From NCBI RefSeq assembly GCF_001866135.1, contig NZ_MODW01000003.1, positions 186,001 through 250,000 of the forward strand: 64,000 bases of DNA, written 5' to 3'. The notes under the pieces were generated by a model, which was not told the DNA's origin, did not search any database, and saw nothing but the letters and a program-made list of their open reading frames with translations. The translations under genes were made by a program, and so were the position numbers. How positions within the stretch are numbered: position 1 is the first letter of the stretch; every line of letters starts with the position of its first letter. The DNA is from Microbacterium sp. LCT-H2 (GTDB lineage: Bacteria; Actinomycetota; Actinomycetes; Actinomycetales; Microbacteriaceae). This document shows positions 8,525 through 15,658 of the stretch, piece by piece.

Positions 8525-8551
8525 CAGGTTTCGTGACACCGAGCCGTTAGC

Positions 8552-9154
8552 ATGAAGCGCATGTCGACCACCCGCCTCGTCGTCCTCGGCGCCGTCAAGC
8601 AGTTCCAGCCCGTGCACGGCTACTTCCTCCGCCGCGAGCTCATGACCTGGCACGTCGACGAATGGGCGCACATCCAGCCCGGGTCGATCTACAACGCCCT
8701 CCGCGCGCTCGAGGTCGACGGTTACGTGGCGGAGAGCGGCACCGAGACCGAGGGCAAGCGCCCGGCGCGCACCACCTACCGCATCACCCCGGCCGGCGAG
8801 GTGGAGCTGCAGCGCATGCTGCGCGAGAACCTGTGGAACGTCGCGGCATTCGACACCCAGGCGATCATGACCGTGGCCTCGTTCATGTTCGTCCTCAGCC
8901 GGCAGGAGGTCATCGCCGGCCTCGAGCACCGCCTCATCAAGAGCGACGCCATCATCACGCAGAACGGCTTCGACGTACAGGACACCCTCCGCTCGGAGAC
9001 GACCCCGGAGTACGTCCGCGAGATCTTCGACCTCTCCACCGCCCGACTCACCGCCGAGAAGGAGTGGCTTCTGACGCTGCTGGAGCGGCTCCGAGCCGGG
9101 GCGTACACGTTCGCCGGTGAGACGACGGAGACCGAGCCCGCTCCCCCGCGCTGA
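8552..9154 (+). CDS. rcaC: PadR-family transcriptional regulator (RcaC)
   Basis: 200 residues. The N-terminal winged helix (about 6-85) has the PadR pattern VVLGAVKQFQPVHGYFLRREL, IQPGSIYNALRALEVDGYV and TTYRITPAGEVEL. The C-terminal half is a helical dimerisation region of the Vir-like PadR type. It is divergent from rcaBA and convergent with rcaDE, so it sits at the centre of the riboflavin catabolic cluster and is the obvious regulator of it. The inducer could be riboflavin or lumichrome (inference). No clear RBS precedes the first ATG; a second in-frame ATG lies three codons later. Confidence 0.85.
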   Translation: MKRMSTTRLVVLGAVKQFQPVHGYFLRRELMTWHVDEWAHIQPGSIYNALRALEVDGYVAESGTETEGKRPARTTYRITPAGEVELQRMLRENLWNVAAFDTQAIMTVASFMFVLSRQEVIAGLEHRLIKSDAIITQNGFDVQDTLRSETTPEYVREIFDLSTARLTAEKEWLLTLLERLRAGAYTFAGETTETEPAPPR

Positions 9155-9177
9155 CAACGGAAGGCGCACGGCGGGAC

Positions 9178-10062
9178 TCAGCGCCCGGCCACCATCACCT
9201 CCAGGGCGGCGACGGACAGCGCCGGAGTGGTCGCGCCGCGATGCCGGGCCACGATCGCCCCCGCGGCACAGGCGCGCACGAGAGCGTGCTCGATGTCGTG
9301 ACCCTGGGCGAGTCCGGCGGCGAGGGCGCCGCAGAAGGCGTCCCCGGCTCCTGTCGTGTCGACGGCCTCGATGCGGAAGGCCGCCACGTGCACACCGGGG
9401 TGTCCCGACCGATGCAGCGTCACCCCCGCGGCCCCCTCCGTGAGCACGACCGCTCCGGCACCGGCGCTGAGGAGTCGCTCGACGCCGCCGAGCTCCGCGC
9501 ACTCCGTCTCGTTCACGACCAGCACGTCCACCTCCGGCAGCAGCGCGACCGCCGCCTCGTGCGCGGGGGCGGCGTTGAGGATCGTGCGCGCCCCCGCACC
9601 CCGGGCGACCACGAGGGCGGCGGCGACCGCGGCGAAGGGCACCTCGAGCTGAGCGAGCACCACAGCTGCCCCGGCGATCCCGGCGAGGGCATCCTCTGGA
9701 GTGAGCTCGCCGTTCGCGCCGGCCGCTACGAGGATGCTGTTGTCGCCGTCGTCGAAGGCCAGCACATGCGCGACCCCGGTCGGCGCGGACGCGGAGCGGC
9801 GGAAAGCGGCCGCCACGCCCGCCTCTGTCAGCGCCGCCTCCAGCACGGCCCCGGCCTCGTCCGCTCCGACGACACCGCAGAACCGCGTCGCCGCTCCCGT
9901 GCGCGCCGCCGCGACGGCCTGGTTGAGACCCTTGCCACCGGGGAAGCGTCCCCCGGCCCGGCCGAGCAGCGTCTCGCCGACGCGGGGTGGGCGCGAGACC
10001 TCGACCACGAGATCGAGGTTCGCGCTCCCCACGACGGCGACGCCGGCAAGGGCCTCAGACAC
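9178..10062 (-). CDS. rcaD: Ribokinase (RcaD)
   Basis: 294 residues, PfkB family. Signature 1 GGRFPGGKGLNQAVAAARTG is at about 37-56, and signature 2 DTTGAGDAFCGAL is near 230, with the catalytic Asp. ATP binding is suggested by VLTEGAAGVTL. It phosphorylates D-ribose to ribose 5-phosphate, salvaging the sugar released from riboflavin. The GTG start lies eight bases inside the end of rcaE (GTGTCTGA), so the two are translationally coupled. RcaD was characterised as ribokinase in the M. maritypicum rca cluster. Confidence 0.9.
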   Translation of the reverse strand: MSEALAGVAVVGSANLDLVVEVSRPPRVGETLLGRAGGRFPGGKGLNQAVAAARTGAATRFCGVVGADEAGAVLEAALTEAGVAAAFRRSASAPTGVAHVLAFDDGDNSILVAAGANGELTPEDALAGIAGAAVVLAQLEVPFAAVAAALVVARGAGARTILNAAPAHEAAVALLPEVDVLVVNETECAELGGVERLLSAGAGAVVLTEGAAGVTLHRSGHPGVHVAAFRIEAVDTTGAGDAFCGALAAGLAQGHDIEHALVRACAAGAIVARHRGATTPALSVAALEVMVAGR

Positions 10063-11434
10063 GGGCCATCGTCCGCCGGAACGACGAACCGATGTGGGAC
10101 TCGGCCAGTGCAGGCGTCGGAGTGCCCATCAGCCGTTCCCGCAGCGACTGCGGCTCGGCGGCGGGGTCGCTGATCGCCCCGCGCTCCTTGAGGATCGGCA
10201 GCACGTGCTCGATGAAGTCGGCGGTCGACGCCGGCGGGATCACCGGGGCGAAGAGGAAGCCGTCGAGGTCGGCGCCGTCGGCGAGCTCCATCATCCGGTC
10301 CGCCACCTGCTCCGGCGTGCCCACGATCGGTCGGGCGCCCACCCCGTGCGCGTGCCAGTCGCCGAGCACGTCACCCACCGTCTTGTCGGCGAAGCGGGCG
10401 ACCTGCGTCTGCGACAGTTCGGTGCGGAGCTCGGACATCGGCGTGCTCGGGTCGTACGACGACAGGTCGAGCCCGGTGAACCAGGCGTAGGACGCCACGG
10501 TGACCTCGGGGTTCTGCGCGTCGGCGACCTCCGCGTAGGTGCGGCGCGCCTCCTCCTCGGTGCTGCCGACGACCGCGGCGAACGCCGACATGATCTTCAC
10601 CTCGTGTGCGCCACGGCCGTTCTTCACCGCCTCCTCGCGGATCGCCGAGGAGTGCGCGCGGAGCTGCTCGACCGAGCCGCTGCCCACGAAGATCGCCTCG
10701 CCGTGCTTGCCGCCGAACTCGCGGCCGGCGGGCGACGCGCCGGCCTGGAACAGCACCGGCGTGCCCTGCGGCGAGCGCTGCGTGTTGCCGTAGCCGTGCG
10801 AGCGGAAGTAGGGGCCATCGTGCGCGATGCGGTGCACCTTGGCCGGGTCGGCGAAACGGCCCGCCTTGTCGCGCTCCAGGGCGCCTTCCTCCCAGGCCTC
10901 CTCCCACAGCTTGTAGACGACCTGCATGAAGTCGTCCGCCATCAGGTAGCGCTCGTCGTGCCCGACCATCGGCACGCCGAAGCCCTGCACTGCCGTGTCG
11001 GCGGTGCCGGTGGTGACGACGTTCCAGCCGATCCGGCCGCCGGACAGGATGTCGAGGGTGGCCAGGCGCCGGGCGAAGGAGTAGGGAGGCTCGAGCAGGG
11101 TCGACCCGGTGGCGACGAGGCCGAGGCGGGTGGTCTCCGGGATGAGCGCGGCGAGGATGATCGCCGGGTCGAGCCGGGGCAGGTCCAGGCCCTCGACCGA
11201 GCAGATGTCCGGGCGCTCGCCGGCGACGTCGGCCCAGCCCCACGCATCGGCGAGGAAGAGGAAGTCGAAGCCCGCGTCCTCGACCAGGCGCGCGGTGTCG
11301 CGCCAGTAGTCGAGCTTGTCGAAGAGGTAGCGCCGGTTGTCGGGGTGGCGCCAGGTCGCGGTGCCGGAGTCGTTCGCCTGGGCGTTCTCGAAGAGTCCGA
11401 GCCGCAGGGTCTTCACGGGGTGCTGAGCGGTCAT
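10055..11434 (-). CDS. rcaE: Riboflavin hydrolase, FMN-dependent LLM-type monooxygenase (RcaE)
   Basis: 459 residues of the NtaA/SnaA/DszA branch of bacterial luciferase-like (LLM) flavin monooxygenases: LFLADAWGW, LDPAIILAALIPETTRLGLVATGST, ARRLATLDILSGGRIGWNVVTT, and the long insert with FADPAKVHRIAHDGPYFRS typical of this group. RcaE in Microbacterium maritypicum uses reduced flavin and O2 to cleave riboflavin into lumichrome and ribose; context (RcaA, B, C, D, importer) supports the same role here. AGGAAGG precedes the ATG. Other NtaA-like substrates cannot be excluded from sequence alone. Confidence 0.82.
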   Translation of the reverse strand: MTAQHPVKTLRLGLFENAQANDSGTATWRHPDNRRYLFDKLDYWRDTARLVEDAGFDFLFLADAWGWADVAGERPDICSVEGLDLPRLDPAIILAALIPETTRLGLVATGSTLLEPPYSFARRLATLDILSGGRIGWNVVTTGTADTAVQGFGVPMVGHDERYLMADDFMQVVYKLWEEAWEEGALERDKAGRFADPAKVHRIAHDGPYFRSHGYGNTQRSPQGTPVLFQAGASPAGREFGGKHGEAIFVGSGSVEQLRAHSSAIREEAVKNGRGAHEVKIMSAFAAVVGSTEEEARRTYAEVADAQNPEVTVASYAWFTGLDLSSYDPSTPMSELRTELSQTQVARFADKTVGDVLGDWHAHGVGARPIVGTPEQVADRMMELADGADLDGFLFAPVIPPASTADFIEHVLPILKERGAISDPAAEPQSLRERLMGTPTPALAESHIGSSFRRTMARV

Positions 11435-11497
11435 GGCGGATGCCTTCCTGGGAGTGGGGGATGGTGTCGTTCGGAGTTTCCGGGCACGCCGGGGGAA

Positions 11498-11526
11498 CCC
11501 GGGGGCGCAGGGGTCGCGCCCCCGGG
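11498..11526. other. GC-rich hairpin between ABC permease gene and rcaE
   Basis: A perfect 11-bp stem, CCCGGGGGCGC (11498-11508) with its complement at 11516-11526, and a 7-nt loop lie in the 109-nt gap between two co-directional genes. There is no U-tract. It may lower downstream expression or stabilise the upstream message; rcaE has its own RBS after it. Confidence 0.5.
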
Positions 11527-11543
11527 ACCGGGGGGTCGTATGG

Positions 11544-12392
11544 TCAGCCCTTCGCGGTGACCTCGCCGTCGCTCCACCACAGGACGCGCCGGCGCACGAC
11601 CGCGAGGAGCACGATGAGCAGCACCCCGAGCAGGCAGAGCAGGGCGATGCTCGCCCAGGTCACGGGCAGGTTCGCCTGCGCGGCCGACGTGGTGACGAGG
11701 GAGCCGAGTCCGGCCTGCTGCCCAGCCGCGACGAACTCCGCCACGGCCGCGCCGACCACGGCGAGGGGCAGCGCGATCCGCAGACCGGCGAACACGTACG
11801 GCATGCTGCCGGGGAACCGCAGCTCGCGGAAGATCTCCCACCGCGAGGCGTGCAGCGTCGTGAACACGTCCATGGCCTTCTGGTCCACGTCGCGGAGACC
11901 GGCGAGCGAGTTCACGAGCATCGGGAAGAACACCACGAGGCCGGTGACGATGAACTTCGGCACCATGCCGAACCCGAAGGCGACGACCAGGGCGGGAGCG
12001 ATCGCGACGATCGGCGTCACCATCACGATGATGACCAGGGGCATGACGGCGCGCTCGATGATCTGGAACTCGGCCATCACGACCGCCAGGAGGAAACCCG
12101 CCAGGATGCCTGCCGAAGCGCCGACGACGACCTCGAGCAGCGTCACGAGGAAGTTGGACCAGTACATCCCCGCGTCCTCGACGAGGCTGGCGCCGATGGC
12201 CTCCAGCGTCGGGAGGACGTACGGGTTGGTCCACGCCACGATCTGCCAGAGCAGGGCCGCGATCACGAACGTGATCAGGGTCGGCACCCACGAGCCCCAG
12301 CGGAGCCAGCCGGGGATGCCGCGGCGGGGCTGCGCCTTCAGCCGGGCGGTGGCGAGGGTGGCGGTGGTGTCTCTCATCGTCAGCTCAGACAT
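11544..12392 (-). CDS. ABC transporter permease (probable riboflavin importer)
   Basis: 282 residues with about six membrane segments and a BPD_transp_1 EAA loop (about ASRWEIFRELRFPGSMPYVFAGLRIAL), of the SsuC/TauC/ThiX-RibX type. The ATG overlaps the ATPase gene end by 8 nt (ATGTCTGA). Together with the ATPase and lipoprotein it forms a complete importer. Because the adjoining operon degrades riboflavin and NMT1/THI5-like importers of the RibXY type carry riboflavin, riboflavin is the likely substrate (inference). Confidence 0.85.
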   Translation of the reverse strand: MSELTMRDTTATLATARLKAQPRRGIPGWLRWGSWVPTLITFVIAALLWQIVAWTNPYVLPTLEAIGASLVEDAGMYWSNFLVTLLEVVVGASAGILAGFLLAVVMAEFQIIERAVMPLVIIVMVTPIVAIAPALVVAFGFGMVPKFIVTGLVVFFPMLVNSLAGLRDVDQKAMDVFTTLHASRWEIFRELRFPGSMPYVFAGLRIALPLAVVGAAVAEFVAAGQQAGLGSLVTTSAAQANLPVTWASIALLCLLGVLLIVLLAVVRRRVLWWSDGEVTAKG

Positions 12393-13182
12393 GGGCCTTC
12401 TCCGTCTGCGCGCGCAGCGCACCGCGCACGACTGCCTCCAGGTCGCGGAACTCGTCCGTCGCGTACGCCTCCTCGGTCCGCGGCCGCGGGAGGTTCACAT
12501 CGATCACCTCGGCGATGCGGCCGGGGTGGGCCGCCATGACCACGATGCGGTCGGAGAGCATGATCGCCTCCGGCACCGAGTGCGTGACGAACATCACGGC
12601 CTTGCGGTTCGACTGCCAGAAGTCCAGCAGGGCGATGCGCTGCAGGTCGCGGTTCATCTCGTCGAGGGCGGAGAACGGCTCGTCCATCAGCATGATCGCC
12701 GGGTCGAACACGAAGGCCCTGGCGATCGCGGCGCGCTGCTGCATGCCGCCGGAGAGCTGCCCCGGGTACTTCTTCAGCGCATGGCCGAGGCCGAACGTCG
12801 ACAGCACCTCGGCCGGATCGCGGAGGGCGCGGTCGCCGTTGGCCCCGCGGTTGATCCGCACGGGGAGCTCGACGTTCTCGCGCACCGTCTTCCACGGCAG
12901 CAGCGCCGGAGACTGCGGGACGAGACCGATCTTCTTGTCGCGGGAGGCCGCCGTGACGCTCTCGCCGTCGATCGTGACGGTGCCGGAGTCGGCGTCGAGG
13001 AGTCCGGCGACCACCTTGAGCAACGTGGACTTGCCGCACCCGCTGGGCCCGATCACCGACACGAACTCGCCCCTCCCGATCGTGAGGCTCACGTCGTCGA
13101 GCACCGTGACCTTCGCCCCGTCGACGCCGAAGGACTTCGAGACGTTCGTGACCTCGACGCCCGCGCCCTGTGCCGCGGTCAT
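12385..13182 (-). CDS. ABC transporter ATP-binding protein (probable riboflavin importer)
   Basis: 265 residues. Walker A GPSGCGKST, Q-loop LVPQSPALLPW, ABC signature LSGGMQQR, Walker B IMLMDEP and the switch-His in MFVTHSVPEA are all intact. The family is that of nitrate/sulfonate/taurine importers (SsuB/TauB-like). Start and stop overlap both neighbours (TGATG with the lipoprotein gene; 8 nt with the permease). It energises uptake for the riboflavin catabolic island. Confidence 0.9.
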   Translation of the reverse strand: MTAAQGAGVEVTNVSKSFGVDGAKVTVLDDVSLTIGRGEFVSVIGPSGCGKSTLLKVVAGLLDADSGTVTIDGESVTAASRDKKIGLVPQSPALLPWKTVRENVELPVRINRGANGDRALRDPAEVLSTFGLGHALKKYPGQLSGGMQQRAAIARAFVFDPAIMLMDEPFSALDEMNRDLQRIALLDFWQSNRKAVMFVTHSVPEAIMLSDRIVVMAAHPGRIAEVIDVNLPRPRTEEAYATDEFRDLEAVVRGALRAQTEKAHV

Positions 13183-14285
13183 CACTTCTCCGTCCAGATG
13201 AGGGTGTCGCCGTCGTACAGGTCGGCTACGAGGTCCGGGTCCATCATGTCGGCGATGGCGGGGAGGTCCTTGACGTCGCCGTACTCCTGCACGATCTCGT
13301 ACTCGGGCTGCCACATGTCCTCGGTCTGCACGCCGGGGTTGCCGCCCGCGCTCTCGCGCACCCAGGCCGACTCGACCTCCCACGTACGGGCGAGCTGATC
13401 GCGCGGGAACGCCGCACCCTGACCGTTCTCCTCCGCCAGGGCCGCCAGCATGTCGATGCATTCGTCGGCCTCGTCGAGGCAGAACTGCAGGGCTTTGAGG
13501 CTCGCGCGCATGAAGTCGGCCGCGACCTCGCGGTGCTCGTCGAGGAAGCGCGAGTTCACCTCCATGACGTTGTACGTGCCCTCGACGCCGAGGTCGGAGG
13601 GCAGGAACTCGCTGAACGGGAGGTCCTGCGCCTTGAGCGTCTGCGGCTGGTTGGAGGCGTAGCCGACGATCGCGTCGACCTGCTCGCGCACCACGACGGT
13701 CGGGTCGTAGTTGGTCATCTTCACCATCTCGACCTTCGAGACGTCGACCCCGGCCTCGTCGAGCATGGCCGAGGCGATGGGAGTGAGGTTGATGAAGTAG
13801 CCCAGCGAGCCGCCTTCGAGGTCGGTGAGGTCGTCGAGCTTCTCGTTGCCGAAGATCGAGAACGGCGGGGTGGTGCCGTAGGTGGCGACGGCGGTGAGGT
13901 TCTTGCTGTTCGCTGCGGCGAGCATCACATCGGAGGCGGAGCCGAGAGCGGTGAACTGCGCCTGCCCCGAGGCGACGAGCTGCTGCCCGTTCGCGCCGGA
14001 GGCGTTGATTTCCACGTCGAGGCAGAGGTCGTCGAAGTAGCCCAGCTCCTTCGCCAGGAACACGTCGAGCTGCCCGGCGCTGGCGGAGTAGCCGTAGCCG
14101 GAGATGTAGGTGATGGTGCCGGCATCCTGGTTGCGCTGGCAGGCGTCGCTGCCGCCCGCGCTCGTGGGGGCGGTATCGCCGCCGGGCGCCGGCGAGGAGC
14201 ATGCTCCGAGCGTCAGCGTGGCGGCGAGAACGCACGTCAGGGTGGCAGTGGTGCGGAATCGGGTTTCCGCAGAGGAAGTAGCCAT
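13182..14285 (-). CDS. Substrate-binding lipoprotein of ABC importer, NMT1/THI5-like
   Basis: 367 residues. The N-terminus is a lipoprotein signal with lipobox L-G-A-C near residue 23-26 followed by a Ser/Gly/Pro linker. The rest resembles the NMT1/SsuA/ThiY fold (AKELGYFDDLCLDVEI, SGQAQFTALGSASDVMLAAA). The ATG after GAAGGGA was chosen; an upstream in-frame ATG at 14312 lacks a good RBS. It is the first gene of the importer-rcaED transcript, 49 bp downstream of the second TAGTCAA palindrome. The ligand is inferred to be riboflavin. Confidence 0.85.
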   Translation of the reverse strand: MATSSAETRFRTTATLTCVLAATLTLGACSSPAPGGDTAPTSAGGSDACQRNQDAGTITYISGYGYSASAGQLDVFLAKELGYFDDLCLDVEINASGANGQQLVASGQAQFTALGSASDVMLAAANSKNLTAVATYGTTPPFSIFGNEKLDDLTDLEGGSLGYFINLTPIASAMLDEAGVDVSKVEMVKMTNYDPTVVVREQVDAIVGYASNQPQTLKAQDLPFSEFLPSDLGVEGTYNVMEVNSRFLDEHREVAADFMRASLKALQFCLDEADECIDMLAALAEENGQGAAFPRDQLARTWEVESAWVRESAGGNPGVQTEDMWQPEYEIVQEYGDVKDLPAIADMMDPDLVADLYDGDTLIWTEK

Positions 14286-14334
14286 GAGGGTCCCTTCTCG
14301 GCCGTTCGTCATTGATGGCTCGATGAAAGTAACA

Positions 14335-14350
14335 TAGTCAATCTTGACTA
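14335..14350. promoter_or_regulatory. Palindromic operator 2, TAGTCAA-TC-TTGACTA
   Basis: Arms and spacing are identical to the palindrome at 8474-8489. It lies 49 bp upstream of the importer lipoprotein start, beside a minus-strand TATGTT box (possible -10) in an AT-rich stretch. It probably places the importer-rcaED transcript under the same PadR regulator as rcaBA. Confidence 0.7.
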
Positions 14351-14371
14351 AGCAAGATCAAACTAACATCG

Positions 14372-14450
14372 TTCTGCACGATCCGGCGACGGACGCACGA
14401 CCCTGCCGCCCACTGGGTCGTGCACGCGCAACCCCGTCGTGCAGGCGAGG
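14372..14450. repeat. Extragenic palindromic repeat, copy B (right flank of the rca island)
   Basis: CTGCACGA at 14374, GGGTCGTGCAC at 14415 and CGTGCAGGCGA at 14438 keep exactly the offsets (0, 41, 64) of the copy at 7446-7528, in the same orientation. An internal 9-bp stem GCACGACCC/GGGTCGTGC is also present. Confidence 0.6.
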
Positions 14451-14508
14451 CACGGACGGGACGGGATCGCAGGGGTGGGGCCGGGGCCGGTCCGTGTCGG
14501 GTCCGGGT

Positions 14509-15636
14509 TCAGGCGGGGGTTTCGCGGAGCGGCCAGGCGGGCCACCAGCCGTCGTCGAGCCCGCGCAGCAGGGCGGTCGCGCGCTCCCGCTCCTCCGCGG
14601 GCAGCTCCGGGAGCGGGCCCGAGCTGCTCTCCCGCCGCTCGCCGTCCGGCGACCGGACCTCCGTGTACAGCCACGCACGGCGACCGACGGGGTACTCCTC
14701 CCGGAAACCGCCAGCGGCGATCGACAGCACGATCCGCTCCAGCTCGTCCGCCGCGGTCTCGGCGGTCTCATCGCACGCATCGCAGATGCACGACGGAACG
14801 ATCGCGTGGAACAGGGCGCCGGCCTCGACGCAGACGGAGGGAACGGCCGGCCTGATCGTGATCTGCGCACCACGCGCCGGTGCGAGCACGATGCGCTCCG
14901 CCCCGTCCTCCCCCACCTCTCGCCGCACCTCGACCACGTACTCGCGGGAGAGGTGCTCGACGAGCGCGTCGACCACGAGAGACAGCGGTGCGAAGCGCTC
15001 CGGGTGGGACTCCTGGGAGTACGACTCCTCCGGCGCGATGCCGTCGGGCCAGCGGTGTCCGTAGCGGATGACCTCGCCGCGGTCGTCGTGGAAGGTCAGG
15101 ATCGGGAGAGCAGGCCGGACATACGCGCGCGCCGGGACGATGACGGCAGCGGGAGCGGAATCCTGCGCGGACAGCGCCCTCATCTCCTCGTCGTCGATGT
15201 CGTCCTGTTCCCACGACGCGAGCATCTGCAGGAACGCATCCCGCTGGTCGGGCTGCTGCACCATCCCCTGCACGAGACCCGTGACCGGGATCGAGAGGGT
15301 GTTGGTCCCGATCTCCGGCTCGCTCGTCATCCGCCATGTCGCGGCGGGGTGCACGACCGCGATGACGTTCCCCACGAACCGCGCCGCCGCCGTGGCCAGC
15401 GTCTCGCTCTCGAGCACCTCAGGATGACCGGCGATGACGTCCCACGTCGCCCCGAGGTCGACGGCGAGCACTGCGGGGTCGGTCCCCTGGCCCCGCGCGA
15501 ATGCGGCGAAGGGCTCGAAGCCGTCGACGAAGCGGACCGGCCCCGGAGCGTCCGGCTGCGGGGGCATCCACAGGATCGCGGCGGCACCCGCCTCGGGCAT
15601 CGGACCGAAGGGACCGGGGAAGACGTCGCTGCTCAT
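14509..15636 (-). CDS. Two-part protein with C-terminal DUF6226-like domain
   Basis: 375 residues with no signal peptide or membrane segment. From about residue 165, the block YVRPALPILTFHDDRGEVI, then YGHRWPDG, ESYSQESHPERFAPL, and the SCICDACDETAETAADELE stretch look like the DUF6226 family as I remember it (the pair CxCDxCDE may bind metal). The N-terminal ~150 residues are not recognised. Function unknown. It stands alone between the rca island and ramB, with about 20 nt to ramB, and both are on the minus strand. Confidence 0.65.
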   Translation of the reverse strand: MSSDVFPGPFGPMPEAGAAAILWMPPQPDAPGPVRFVDGFEPFAAFARGQGTDPAVLAVDLGATWDVIAGHPEVLESETLATAAARFVGNVIAVVHPAATWRMTSEPEIGTNTLSIPVTGLVQGMVQQPDQRDAFLQMLASWEQDDIDDEEMRALSAQDSAPAAVIVPARAYVRPALPILTFHDDRGEVIRYGHRWPDGIAPEESYSQESHPERFAPLSLVVDALVEHLSREYVVEVRREVGEDGAERIVLAPARGAQITIRPAVPSVCVEAGALFHAIVPSCICDACDETAETAADELERIVLSIAAGGFREEYPVGRRAWLYTEVRSPDGERRESSSGPLPELPAEERERATALLRGLDDGWWPAWPLRETPA

Positions 15637-15658
15637 CGACCGAGCGTACCGAGCGGGA

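Noticed and set aside
8458..8551. FMN riboswitch before the riboflavin genes
   Set aside because: The gap is only 94 bp, AT-rich, and shows a promoter and protein-type palindrome but none of the conserved RFN core stems.
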